Source: Nonomuraea muscovyensis (lineage in GTDB: Bacteria; Actinomycetota; Actinomycetes; Streptosporangiales; Streptosporangiaceae). From it: a DNA stretch of 64,000 bases. The stretch lies in assembly GCF_014207745.1 (NCBI RefSeq), contig NZ_JACHJB010000002.1, positions 2,170,001 through 2,234,000 on the forward strand. Direction: 5' to 3'. Within the stretch, counting starts at the first letter, position 1, and the number at the start of each line of letters is the position of its first letter. Under the pieces are notes generated by a model. The model worked only from the letters and a program-made list of their open reading frames with translations. It had not been told where the DNA came from and made no database searches. The position numbers and the translations under genes are program-made. Of this stretch, positions 15,375-24,669 are shown piece by piece.

Positions 15375-18300
15375 TCAGTCGGTGCCGAGGATGGCGAGGG
15401 TGGAGCCGGTGCGCGACTTGGTGACCTTGAGCTGGGCCGGGATGCGGGAGCGCAGTTCGGGGACGTGGCTGATGATGCCGACCGCGCGCCCGCCGTCGCG
15501 CAGGCCGTCGAGGATGTCGAGGACGCCGTCGAGCGTGTCCTCGTCGAGAGTGCCGAAACCCTCGTCCACGAACAGCGTGCCGATCTCGGCCCCACCCGCC
15601 TCGGCCGTCACCACGTCCGCCAGGCCGAGGGCCAGTGCGAGGGAGGTGATGAAGCTCTCCCCGCCGGACAACGTCGCGGGGTCGCGGTCGACGCCGGTCC
15701 ACCCGTCGCTGATCCGCAGCCCCAGCCCGCCGCCCGAACGGCCCCGCGACCCCGCCGTCTTGCGCAGGTCGTGCTGGAGCAGGTAGCGGCCGGCCGACAT
15801 GTGGTCGAGACGTTCGTTGGCCGCGTCGACCACCTGCCGGAGCCGTTCGCCCAGCACGAACGACGACAGGCTCATGCTCCACTGGTTGTCGCTCGACGTG
15901 CCGCTGGCCAGGGCGGCGATGCGCTCGGCGAGGCGGTGCAGTTCGGCGGCGGGACGCCAGCGGTCGAGGCATGCCGCCAGCTCGTCGTGGAGCTCGCGCA
16001 GCCGCCGTTCCCTGGCCGCCGCCCTGTCGCGTGCCGACGCCAGGGCCGTGTGGGTCCGCTCCGCCTCGTCACGCTCCGCCCGCATCGCCTCCAGATCGGG
16101 CGCCGGCTCGGCGGCGGCGGCCACCAGCTCGGGATCACGCAGCATGCCGGTCACGGCGGCGTGCTCGGCGTCCAGCCCGCGCAGCAGCTCCGCCTTGCCG
16201 TCCTGCTCGGCGGGGGTCCTGGCGGCGTCGGCGGCCTCGGCCGCGTCCGCGAAACCGGCGTCCGCCGCCGCCTGCTCGGCCGCATCCTCCGCCTTGGCCC
16301 GCTCCTCTTCGGCCGCGCCGGCTCGCTGGGTGGCCTCCAGGGCGTCGCGCAGCAGCTCCGCCTCGTCGTTCAGTCTCGACAGGCGCGCGGTCAGCGTCGC
16401 GTCGTCGCCCCGGGCGCTGTCGAGCCGCGCGGTCAACCGCCCGGCGTCGCCGCTGAGCTCCTCCTGCCGGGTACGGCACGCGGCCAGCCGCGCGGTGACC
16501 CGCCGGGCCTGCTCCTCCAGCGCCGTCCGTTCGCGGGTGAGCCGTGCCGCCTCGGCCGCCAGCACGGGCTCGGCCGCGGCGGACCTGCGCAGTCTGGCGA
16601 CCTCCCGCTCGGCCGCCTCCAGCACGGCCGCCCCCGTCTCCGGCGGGATCGCCGCATCGGGGGAGACCTCCGGCTCCACCCGCTCGACGCGCGGATCCGG
16701 AGCCTGAGAGAGAGGGCCCGAAGGCGGGGAGCCCTTCCCGGAAGGCGAGCCGTGCAGCGGGGAGCCGTGCGCGAGGCGGGGGGCTGGAAGGGGGGAGCCG
16801 CCCGCTGGGAGGGGGGAATCGCCCGCCGGGAGGGGGAGGTCGCTGTGGGTGAGGTGGGTGGCTAGGCGGGTGCGCTCGCGCTGGAGGTGGGTGCGGTGGG
16901 CGCGGTGGGCGGCGAGGGTCTCCCCCACCTCGCGGGCCCGGTCCCGGACATGCTCGCGTTCGACCTCGATGCGCTCCACGTCGGCGGTCAGCGCGGGCTC
17001 GGCGGCGGCGACGGCCTCCAGTCGGGCGAGCTCCTGCCGGGCGTGTTCGAGGGCGGCCTCGGCGGCCCCCGTGTCGAGGCCGCCCGTCGCCTCGACCGCG
17101 CCGGCGTGGCGGGAATCGAGGGCGGCCAGGGCGCGCTCGGCCGCCTCGCGTTCGGCCAGGGCGGACTCGTGGGCGTGCTCGGCGGCTCGTTCGTCGTCGG
17201 GTGAGGGGGCGCTGGGGGCCGGTGAGGCGGGGTGGGGGTGGTCGTGGGAGCCGCACACCGCGCAGGGCGCGCCGTCGGACAGGTCGCGCGCCAGTTCGGC
17301 GGCCATGCCGTCGACGCGGGCCTGGCGGATGTCCAGCCAGCGTTCGCGCAGGCTCTGGGCGCGGTCCACGAGTGCCTGGTGGGTGGTGGCGGCCGTCTCC
17401 AGCTCGGCGGCGAGCGCGTCGCGGCGGTGGGCGGCGTCGCGGACGGCCCTGGCGGCGTCGAGTGCCGATGCCGCCGCCGGGACCGCCGCCGCCTCCGCCC
17501 GGACCTCGGCCAGGCGTGCCTGGGCGTCGGCGAGCCGGCCGGGCAGCTCGGCCTCCGTGGCGGACAGCTCGGCTTCGCGCCGCGTCAGCTCGTCGAGCTC
17601 CCGCTCCGAACGGGCCAGCTCGCGGTCCACGCCGATCAGCTCGGCGGCGGCCGAACGTACGGCCTCGGCCGCGGGGATCCGCGCCGCGTCGAGGCGGGCC
17701 CGGGCCAGCTCGGCCTCGGCGTGCGCGATGAGGGCCGGGAGCGCGGCCAGGCGGGCGGTCGCCGCCTCCTCCTGGCCGGCCAGCTCGATCAGCTCCTCCT
17801 CGGCGCGGCCCAGGTCCCTGCGGACCACCAGGAGGCGTGCCTCCTCGGTGAGCAGCTCGGACAGGCGGGCGATCTCGGCCTGGCGCCGGCGTTCCATGAC
17901 GGCGAGCCGCTCCGGATCCGCCTCCCCGGCCGTGAACGCTCCATCGGGCGACGGCTCCGGCGACGCGCCATCGACGGCCCCGGCCGGCAGGGAGCGGTGA
18001 CGGGGCGGCGGCGGTCCGGGCGGGGTCTGGGCCCGCGGCGTGGGGGGCGGCGCAAGGAGGGGACGGGCGCGAGCCACGGCGTCGGCGGCGAGGGCGCGGG
18101 CCTTGGAGGCGGCCTCCGCGCGCTGGCGGGCCGCCGTGACGAGCGGCAGGACCCGGTCCGCGCGGGCGGCCTCGTCGAGGACGGCCTGGAGGTCTGCGCG
18201 TTCGTCGGCGCGCTCGTCGAGAGTGCGGCGCCGGGTCAGCGCCTCGGCGTGGCGGCGCTGGCGGTCGGCCAGCGCGGACGCCTGCTCGAAACGGGAACGC

Positions 18301-19313
18301 GCCCGGCGCAGCGCCTCCTCCGCCTCCGCGTGCAGGCTCGTCGTCCGGGCGACGACGGCGCGGGCCGCGTCGAGCAGGGCACCGGCCCACCGCAGAGGGT
18401 CGGCGTCAGGGGTGATCGGGTCAGCGGCGTCGACCGCGGACGTGGATGCGGTGACCGTCCCAGAGGCGGCGGTTTCGAGGGTGACCCTCCCAGGGGTGAC
18501 CATCCCGGGGGTGACCATCCCAGGGGTGACCCTCCCGGGGGTGACCGTCCCAGCCGCGTCTGTCCCGGAGGCGGCGGGTGCGGGGAGAGGCGTGGGGGGT
18601 GGGGCGGCGTGCGGTGGGGTGGTGGTGAGGGTGGTCAGGAGGTCGGGGCCGGCCGCCTCCTCCACCCGTTGGACGGCGAAGTCCACCTGCTGCCGCAGCT
18701 CCGACTGCTCCCGCCATACCTGCTTGCGGTGCTCGGCCAGCCACGACTCCGTCTGCGTGAACACCTTGACGGTGAACAGCCGCTCCAGCAGTCTGCGGCG
18801 GTCGTCGCCGTCGGCGCGCAGGAAGCGGGCGAAGTCGCCCTGGGGCAGCATGGCCACCTGGCAGAACTGGTCGGCGTTCATGCCGAGCAGCCCGCCGACG
18901 AGGTCGCCCGCCTCGTCGGACCTGGTGGTGAGCGCCTGCCAGCCGTCGCCGGAGCGCTCCTCGACGACGACCTTGGCCTTCTCCTCGGTGAAACCGGTGC
19001 CGCGCAGCTTGGGCCGCTGCCAGGACGGTGACCGGCGGATGCGCAGGGTGCGGCCGCGGATCGACACCTCCAGCGTGACGGACGGGCCGGTGGACGGCGG
19101 GGCGTGGTCGCAGCGCAGCGCGCGGGCGCTGTTGCGCTGGCCGGGCACCTGGCCGTAGAGGGCGAAGCAGAGCGCGTCGAGGACGGTCGTCTTGCCCGCG
19201 CCGGTGGGTCCGTGCACCAGGAACAGGCCGGCCTCGGCCAGCGCGTCGAAGTCGACGGCCTCGGTGCCGGGGAAGGAGCCGAACGCCGTGAGAGTCAGCC
19301 GGTGGGGCCGCAT
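15375..19313 (-). CDS. sbcC: SbcC, ATPase subunit of the SbcCD nuclease
   Basis: A 1312-aa SMC-like protein which, with SbcD, processes hairpins and DNA ends. The Walker A is GPTGAGKTT (35-43), with the Q-loop region DQFCQVAMLPQGDF. Two long coiled coils flank a zinc hook (CAVCGSHDHPHPAS). The C-terminal lobe has LSGGESF and Walker B TLFVDEGFG. At 1312 aa it is longer than typical. Extra Pro/Thr-rich inserts include a VTPGM/VTPGR repeat near residues 255-280 and a PLPAGGSP-type linker in the second coil. Its ATG directly follows the SbcD stop (TAGATG), so the two are co-translated. Confidence 0.95.
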   Translation of the reverse strand: MRPHRLTLTAFGSFPGTEAVDFDALAEAGLFLVHGPTGAGKTTVLDALCFALYGQVPGQRNSARALRCDHAPPSTGPSVTLEVSIRGRTLRIRRSPSWQRPKLRGTGFTEEKAKVVVEERSGDGWQALTTRSDEAGDLVGGLLGMNADQFCQVAMLPQGDFARFLRADGDDRRRLLERLFTVKVFTQTESWLAEHRKQVWREQSELRQQVDFAVQRVEEAAGPDLLTTLTTTPPHAAPPPTPLPAPAASGTDAAGTVTPGRVTPGMVTPGMVTPGRVTLETAASGTVTASTSAVDAADPITPDADPLRWAGALLDAARAVVARTTSLHAEAEEALRRARSRFEQASALADRQRRHAEALTRRRTLDERADERADLQAVLDEAARADRVLPLVTAARQRAEAASKARALAADAVARARPLLAPPPTPRAQTPPGPPPPRHRSLPAGAVDGASPEPSPDGAFTAGEADPERLAVMERRRQAEIARLSELLTEEARLLVVRRDLGRAEEELIELAGQEEAATARLAALPALIAHAEAELARARLDAARIPAAEAVRSAAAELIGVDRELARSERELDELTRREAELSATEAELPGRLADAQARLAEVRAEAAAVPAAASALDAARAVRDAAHRRDALAAELETAATTHQALVDRAQSLRERWLDIRQARVDGMAAELARDLSDGAPCAVCGSHDHPHPASPAPSAPSPDDERAAEHAHESALAEREAAERALAALDSRHAGAVEATGGLDTGAAEAALEHARQELARLEAVAAAEPALTADVERIEVEREHVRDRAREVGETLAAHRAHRTHLQRERTRLATHLTHSDLPLPAGDSPLPAGGSPLPAPRLAHGSPLHGSPSGKGSPPSGPLSQAPDPRVERVEPEVSPDAAIPPETGAAVLEAAEREVARLRRSAAAEPVLAAEAARLTRERTALEEQARRVTARLAACRTRQEELSGDAGRLTARLDSARGDDATLTARLSRLNDEAELLRDALEATQRAGAAEEERAKAEDAAEQAAADAGFADAAEAADAARTPAEQDGKAELLRGLDAEHAAVTGMLRDPELVAAAAEPAPDLEAMRAERDEAERTHTALASARDRAAARERRLRELHDELAACLDRWRPAAELHRLAERIAALASGTSSDNQWSMSLSSFVLGERLRQVVDAANERLDHMSAGRYLLQHDLRKTAGSRGRSGGGLGLRISDGWTGVDRDPATLSGGESFITSLALALGLADVVTAEAGGAEIGTLFVDEGFGTLDEDTLDGVLDILDGLRDGGRAVGIISHVPELRSRIPAQLKVTKSRTGSTLAILGTD
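18481..18555 (-). repeat. 15-bp tandem repeat inside sbcC
   Basis: Five 15-bp units (GTGACCCTCCCAGGG and close variants on the plus strand) encode repeated VTPG(R/M) pentapeptides in SbcC. The unit length is a multiple of three, so copy-number change would not break the frame. Confidence 0.9.
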
Positions 19314-20432
19314 CTACGCCATCGCCTCCTTGGCGCGGGCCGCCTCGATCGCCCGTCTCAGCAGCTCCTCCTCCTCGGGGGCGGCGGCCTCACCGCGTAC
19401 CTCGCGGACGAAGTCGAGTGCCACGTCGGCCTCGGGCCGGCCGCTCAGCCGCACCTGCCGCGCGGCGGGGACGGCGCCGACGGGGGCGAAGGACAGCGCC
19501 AGCGTGTGCGGGAAGCGGGCGCGCAGCCGGTCCATGGCGGACTTGGGGCGGACCGGGTCGGTGAGGACCACCTGCAACCAGTGGTCCTCGTAGCGGGCGT
19601 GGACGGGTGAGGTGAGCAGGTCGTCGATGGGCCCGCGCAGCACGCCGACGGGCCGGGGCACCGGCGCCGGCACGAACTCGACCGACTCGACGGCCGAGTC
19701 GAGCGTCACCAGCCACGACCCCTTGACGTGGCCCGCCTCGGAGAAGGAGTAGGCGAGCGGGGAGCCGGAGTAGCGGACCGTCTCGGCCATGCGCTGGCGG
19801 CCGTGCAGGTGGCCGAGCGCGACGTAGCCGACGCCGTCGAACGCCGGCAGCGGCACGTGGGCCACGCCGCCGACGCTGATGTCGCGCTCGCTGTCACTGG
19901 CCTGCCCGCCGGTGACGAAGGCGTGGGCGAGGACGACGGACGCGCGGTGGCGGGCCGCGTCGGCGCGGACGAGGGACATGGCGTGGGCCAGCGCGGCGCT
20001 GTGGCTGCGCTCGGGCAGCTCCCAGGCGGCGCGGACCAGCTCGGGTTCGAGGTAGGGGATGCCGTAGAAGGCGACGCCGTCGATCACGACGGGCTCCCAG
20101 GCCCGCGACGGGTCGGTGCGCAGGTGGACCCCGGCCGCGTCGAACAGGTCGGCGCCGAACCCGAGCCGGCGCGCCGAGTCGTGGTTGCCGCTGATGATCA
20201 CGATTCTGGCGCCGGCGGCGGTCAGCCGGCGCAGCGCGTCGTTGCACACGGCCACCGCGTCGACGGGCGGCAGCGCCCGGTCGTAGAGGTCGCCCGCGAC
20301 CGCGACCACGTCGACGCGCTCGGACCGCACCGTCTCGACCAGGTGGTCGACGAACGCCGCCTGCGCCTCGATCAGGCTCTCCCGGTGAAACGAGCGGCCG
20401 AGGTGCCAGTCGGAGGTGTGCAGGATCCGCAT
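19314..20432 (-). CDS. sbcD: SbcD, Mn-dependent nuclease subunit
   Basis: A 372-aa Mre11-type phosphoesterase. Metal-binding motifs are visible in order: HTSDWHLGRSF (5-15), AVAGDLYDRALPP, ISGNHDSARRLG, LAHAFVTGG and ALGHLHGRQ. It forms the SbcCD complex with the product of the next gene. The start is ATG 20432. No ribosome site is evident, and a TAGCTT -10-like box lies 8 nt upstream, so leaderless translation is possible. Confidence 0.95.
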   Translation of the reverse strand: MRILHTSDWHLGRSFHRESLIEAQAAFVDHLVETVRSERVDVVAVAGDLYDRALPPVDAVAVCNDALRRLTAAGARIVIISGNHDSARRLGFGADLFDAAGVHLRTDPSRAWEPVVIDGVAFYGIPYLEPELVRAAWELPERSHSAALAHAMSLVRADAARHRASVVLAHAFVTGGQASDSERDISVGGVAHVPLPAFDGVGYVALGHLHGRQRMAETVRYSGSPLAYSFSEAGHVKGSWLVTLDSAVESVEFVPAPVPRPVGVLRGPIDDLLTSPVHARYEDHWLQVVLTDPVRPKSAMDRLRARFPHTLALSFAPVGAVPAARQVRLSGRPEADVALDFVREVRGEAAAPEEEELLRRAIEAARAKEAMA

Positions 20433-20539
20433 GTCGCAGGAAGCTAACAGTTCTCACTGACAAATGCGGTCCCGTCCGCAACACGCGTCGGGAGTAGCCT
20501 GGGTGATCGGCGGGCAAACCAACGCACATGGGGAGGCCA

Positions 20540-22030
20540 ATGCGCACCGGCCGTGGCACCTTGAGCGTCGCTGCCGGCTTGGTGCTGGTGGCTCTGGCGT
20601 CTGTCGGCTACGTGCTCCCGCCGGCGTTCGACCCGCCGCCGCTGCGCGTCGACGCGGCGTTCCGGTCGATCCCCGCGCAGCCCGCGGACGAACTGCGGCC
20701 GGTGGTCGCGGCCGAGCCGATCGGCCTGCAGGACGTCTCGGTCGAGGCCGAGGGGCAGGTCCTGGAGGGAACGGTCCGAGCGCCGTTGTCGCCGGGGCGG
20801 CGTCCGGCGATGGTGTTCGTGTCGGGGTCGGGCAACGGCTCGCGTGAGGAGTTCACCCCGCAGGCGGAGTTCCTGGCGAGGGCGGGGGTGGTGACGCTCG
20901 CCTACGACAAGCGGACGGCCGGCTACAACTTCCGCGACCGCGACTTCGGGCTGCTGGCCGACGACGTGCTGCGCATGGTCTCCTACCTGTCGACCCGGCC
21001 CGACGTGGACCCGGAGCGCATCGGCGTGTGGGGGGTGAGCGAGGGCGGCTGGGTGGTGCCGATCGCGGCGGCCAGGAGCACGGCCGTGAAGTTCGTGGTG
21101 CTGGTCTCCTCGCCGAACGTCTCGCCGCTCCGGCAGGTGGCGTGGGCGCTGAACGAGCAGTTGCTGCGCCTGCGCGCCCCGGTCGGGGTGCGCGACCTGC
21201 TGACGCGGGCCATGGGCGCGGTGGGGTTCGACTTCCTGCGCCACGACGCGATGCCGGCGCTGAGCCGGGTCACGCAGCCGGTCCTGGCCCTGTACGGCAC
21301 GACGGACCCGTCCATCCCGTTCGTCGAGTCGACCCGGGCGCTGACCACGGCCCTGCGGGAGGCGGGCAACAACCGGTACACGATCCGTTTCCTGGCCGAC
21401 GGCGACCACGCGATGCGGGTCAACGGGGGCCCGTTCACGGCCGGTTACCTGGAGACGCTGACCAACTGGATCAAGGGGCTGCCGGGCGCGGGCGTGCCGG
21501 GCGTGCACCTGGCGGGCGCCACGCCGGTCCAGCGTTTCGAGGCGAGCGACGTGCCGGCGGCCCCGTGGTACGCGGGCGGCACGATGCTGGGGCTGACGAT
21601 CTGCCTGGCCGCCGTCGGCTACGTCGCGGGCCCGGTCGCGGCCGTGCTGGTACGGATGCGCGGCGGCCGGCACACGCCGGAGATCGACATGCGGCTGTGG
21701 CCGCCGATCAGGCGCCGGCTGGGCCGGATGGCGTGGACCGGGCTGGGGCTGCTGCTGTCGGTGGTGGCCTTCATCACGGTGCTGGTGCTGTTCTCGGTGA
21801 ACCAGGCCGGGGCCTGGCCCGCCGTGCTGGCCGGCTGGCTCGTCGTGCGGGTGCTGGCGGTGCTGATGCTCGTGCAGGAGGTCACCGCGGTGGCGGCGGT
21901 CGTGGCGGCGCTGCGTGAGGGCATGCAGCCGACCCGCTGGCAGCACGTGGTGATCGCGGGCGGGCTGGGCGGCACCGGGTTGCTGCTGGTCGCGGCGGCC
22001 TACTACGGGTTGTTCTCGTTCCCCTGGTGA
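20540..22030 (+). CDS. Membrane-anchored alpha/beta hydrolase
   Basis: A 496-aa protein with an N-terminal membrane anchor (residues 7-27), an extracytoplasmic hydrolase domain and three or four C-terminal membrane helices. The nucleophile Ser167 is in GVSEGG. The acid is likely Asp in GTTDPSIPF and the His in DGDHAM. The N-terminal block resembles the prolyl oligopeptidase/acyl-CoA thioesterase-like hydrolases of actinomycetes. The ATG 20540 is preceded by GGGGAGG at tight spacing; ATG 20528 (MGRP) is the alternative. The 3' end overlaps the convergent neighbour by 28 bp. The substrate is unknown. Confidence 0.8.
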   Translation: MRTGRGTLSVAAGLVLVALASVGYVLPPAFDPPPLRVDAAFRSIPAQPADELRPVVAAEPIGLQDVSVEAEGQVLEGTVRAPLSPGRRPAMVFVSGSGNGSREEFTPQAEFLARAGVVTLAYDKRTAGYNFRDRDFGLLADDVLRMVSYLSTRPDVDPERIGVWGVSEGGWVVPIAAARSTAVKFVVLVSSPNVSPLRQVAWALNEQLLRLRAPVGVRDLLTRAMGAVGFDFLRHDAMPALSRVTQPVLALYGTTDPSIPFVESTRALTTALREAGNNRYTIRFLADGDHAMRVNGGPFTAGYLETLTNWIKGLPGAGVPGVHLAGATPVQRFEASDVPAAPWYAGGTMLGLTICLAAVGYVAGPVAAVLVRMRGGRHTPEIDMRLWPPIRRRLGRMAWTGLGLLLSVVAFITVLVLFSVNQAGAWPAVLAGWLVVRVLAVLMLVQEVTAVAAVVAALREGMQPTRWQHVVIAGGLGGTGLLLVAAAYYGLFSFPW

Positions 22031-22956
22031 GGCCCCTGGTAAGGCCCCTGGCGCGGGTTGACGTACGCGGCCGTCCAGCGGTCGATCTCGGCGAAGACCT
22101 GCTTGCGGACCGGCTCGGCCGACAGCACCAGGTCGTGCACGCCGTCCGGCACCCGTACGCAGGTGACGTGCGGGCCGAGCGCGGTCGACCAGCGGGCGAT
22201 GTGCCGGGGGTCCAGCACGATGTCGGCCGAAGCCGCCTCCGGCACGAAGTCGCGCACGCGCAGGCCCCTGGCGGAGGCGAGCACGAGCACCGGCGCGTCG
22301 ATCGCGAGCCCGGCGTGCAGCCGCCGCTGCGCCCGGCGGATGGCGGCCAGCCACATGGCGTGCACGGAGAAGCCGCCGAGGGGCTTGAGCTCCAGGTCGT
22401 AGTCCCACTCGCCGTGGTGGGCGCGGTGCAGGGTCTGGCCGTAGACGGTGCTGATGCCGAGCGGCAGGGGCCGGCGGGTGTAGGAGAGCGGGGTCTTCAG
22501 CAGGTCGGCGGCCAGCCGGAGCGGGGTGGGCACGTTGAGGTCGAAGAACGGGCTGTTGAGCACCAGGCCCTGGACGAGGCCGCGCCCACGGACCCGGTCG
22601 GCCCACAGCGGGGCGATCAGGCCGCCGGTGGAGTGGGCGTTCAGCGTCAGCTCGTCGTGGTCGCGCCGGATGAGGCGGACGGCCTCGTCGATCTCGGGGA
22701 AGTAGTCGGTCACGCTGCGGATGAGGCCCCTGGTCTGGTGGAGCAGCAGCGATCTGCCGTACTTGCGCAGGTCGAGGGCGTAGAAGTCGATGCCGCGCTC
22801 GACGTAGTGGGCCGCGAGGTGGTCCTGGAAGAAGTAGTCGGTGAAGCCGTGCAGGTAGAGGACCGCCCTGCGGGATCCGGCCCGCCGGGAGAGGAGTGTG
22901 GCGACGACCTCGCCCTCGAAGTCGGGGGGCAGGTGCAGGACGGTGGTCTCGTACAT
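22003..22956 (-). CDS. Alpha/beta hydrolase (lysophospholipase-like)
   Basis: A 317-aa serine hydrolase. The oxyanion region is LYLHGFTDYF, the nucleophile Ser109 is in NAHSTGG, and a late His lies in DGVHDLVLSAEP. The fold resembles the Hydrolase_4/monoglyceride lipase group. It starts at ATG 22956. A -10 TATCGT 7 nt upstream and the lack of a ribosome site suggest a leaderless mRNA. The C-terminal ~15 residues are a repeated GPYQGPHQG tail. No signal peptide, so cytoplasmic. Confidence 0.85.
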   Translation of the reverse strand: MYETTVLHLPPDFEGEVVATLLSRRAGSRRAVLYLHGFTDYFFQDHLAAHYVERGIDFYALDLRKYGRSLLLHQTRGLIRSVTDYFPEIDEAVRLIRRDHDELTLNAHSTGGLIAPLWADRVRGRGLVQGLVLNSPFFDLNVPTPLRLAADLLKTPLSYTRRPLPLGISTVYGQTLHRAHHGEWDYDLELKPLGGFSVHAMWLAAIRRAQRRLHAGLAIDAPVLVLASARGLRVRDFVPEAASADIVLDPRHIARWSTALGPHVTCVRVPDGVHDLVLSAEPVRKQVFAEIDRWTAAYVNPRQGPYQGPHQGNENNP

Positions 22957-23178
22957 GCAAGACACGATAAAGGACCATGCGCCGCCGCACGGCGCACGGC
23001 ACGTGGATGGCAAAGGTGTGGGCGCGGTGCCGCCCGGGGCGGTTCAATGTGACCTCGCGGCGCGCCTTCGCGGGCCGCCATGTGATGTTCACTCACCTCT
23101 ACGGCAGAGTTCGGATGAGTTGCGTAGGCTGCCGCCTCGATTCGGCCTACGGTGTGGTTCGCGGGGAACGGGGATGGC

Positions 23179-24669
23179 GTGACGCAGGCAAGGAAACCGG
23201 TGGGCGCCGGGGCGGTTCTCGGCTGGCTGGCGTTGTCGGCGGTGGCGCCCGGGGCGGCGCATCTGCGCATGGGGTGGCGCCGGACCGGTCTCGTCCTGTT
23301 GGGCGGCTACCTGGCCGGTCTGGTCGCGCTGCTCGCGGTGGCGTTGCTGAACGACGGTCTGGTGGGCGCGCTGACGCGGAACTCGTGGCTGACGGCGATC
23401 ACCGTCGGTTCGGCCGTGCTGGGGCTGGTCTGGTTCGCGCTGGTGGTGCACTCGTTCGTGGTGCTGCAGCCGGGCGGCCTGTCGCAGGCCGGGCAGATCC
23501 TGACGGGCACCCTCGCCGGGCTGCTCGCGGTGGTGGTGGTGCTGCCGTTCGCGTTCGCGGCGCAGACCGTGTGGACCTCGCGGCAGACGCTGAACGACAT
23601 CTTCGACACGCCGGTCGCGGGCCCGAGCGCGCAGGCGAGCGTCCGGCCCGAGGATCCGTGGGCGGGCCGTGAGCGGGTCAACATCCTGCTGCTCGGCGGC
23701 GACGCCGACGACCACCGGGCCGGCGTGCGCACCGACAGCATGAACGTGGCCAGCGTGGACGCGAGGACGGGCGCCACGGTGCTGTTCAGCCTGCCGCGCA
23801 ACCTGGAGGACGTGCGCTTCCGGCCGGGCACGCCGATGGCCGAGCACTTCCCGAACGGGTTCCGGCTGCCGCCCGACCCCGGCGGCGGACGCAGCGACCT
23901 GCTCAACAGCGTCTGGGAGTACGCCGACGCGCACCCGGAGATCTTCGGCGGCCGGCAGCGCCAGGGCCCGAAGGTGCTGGTGGACACGATCGGCTACACG
24001 CTCGGCCTCAAGATCGACTGGTATGCCCTGGTGAACATGTGGGGCTTCGCCCGGCTGATCGACGCGATCGGCGGGGTGCGGCTGCACGTGGAGCAGGACG
24101 TGGTGTTCGGCCGGTACAACGAGGGCCTTGTCAAGGCGGGCACGCGCCGGCTGAAGGGCGCCGACGCGATGTGGTACGCCCGCTCGCGCACGTTCAGCGA
24201 TGACTTCACCCGGATGCGCCGCCAGCGCTGCGTGATCGGCGCGCTTCTGGAGCAGGCGGACCCGGCGACGGTGCTGACCCGGTTCCACCAGGTGGCGCTG
24301 GCCACCAAGGAGCTGATCAGGACCGACATCCCGCGGGACATGCTGGAGCATCTCGTGCCGCTCGCGCTGAAGGTCAAGAACGCCGAGGTGACGAGCGTGC
24401 AGTTCGTGCCCCCACTGATCAACACCGGCTACCCCGACTGGGACCGGATCCGGGAGATCACCAAGGAGGCGATCCGCGACTCCAGGACGCCGCGGGCGCG
24501 GGCGGCCACGGCCGCTCCCTCCCCCACCGCGACCTCACCGACGTCGGCACCGACGACGACGCGCAAGGCCACCGCGACCGCGACGCCCGGGGCGACGCCC
24601 TCCGGCACGAAGTCGCCGAAGCCGAAGGGCGCCGCCCGGGGTCTCACCGAGGGCTGCGGAGCGGCGTGA
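23179..24669 (+). CDS. LytR-CpsA-Psr (LCP) family cell-wall ligase
   Basis: A 496-aa membrane protein expected to attach glycopolymers to peptidoglycan. It has four N-terminal hydrophobic segments (about residues 10-145) and then an extracellular LCP domain: NILLLGGDADD, RTDSMNVASVDARTG, FSLPRNLEDV, RLIDAIGGVRLHVE, LKGADAMWYARSRTFSDDFTRMRRQR. It ends in a Thr/Ala/Pro-rich tail. The GTG 23179 (VTQARK) is preferred; GTG 23152 is also in frame. The 3' end overlaps the convergent asparaginase by 26 bp. Confidence 0.9.
   Translation: MTQARKPVGAGAVLGWLALSAVAPGAAHLRMGWRRTGLVLLGGYLAGLVALLAVALLNDGLVGALTRNSWLTAITVGSAVLGLVWFALVVHSFVVLQPGGLSQAGQILTGTLAGLLAVVVVLPFAFAAQTVWTSRQTLNDIFDTPVAGPSAQASVRPEDPWAGRERVNILLLGGDADDHRAGVRTDSMNVASVDARTGATVLFSLPRNLEDVRFRPGTPMAEHFPNGFRLPPDPGGGRSDLLNSVWEYADAHPEIFGGRQRQGPKVLVDTIGYTLGLKIDWYALVNMWGFARLIDAIGGVRLHVEQDVVFGRYNEGLVKAGTRRLKGADAMWYARSRTFSDDFTRMRRQRCVIGALLEQADPATVLTRFHQVALATKELIRTDIPRDMLEHLVPLALKVKNAEVTSVQFVPPLINTGYPDWDRIREITKEAIRDSRTPRARAATAAPSPTATSPTSAPTTTRKATATATPGATPSGTKSPKPKGAARGLTEGCGAA

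Noticed and set aside
20444..23092. Minus-strand open frame of 882 codons
   Set aside because: It lies antisense to the membrane hydrolase and out of frame over the 22003-22956 hydrolase. Composition is Arg/Pro/His-rich shadow coding with no domain.
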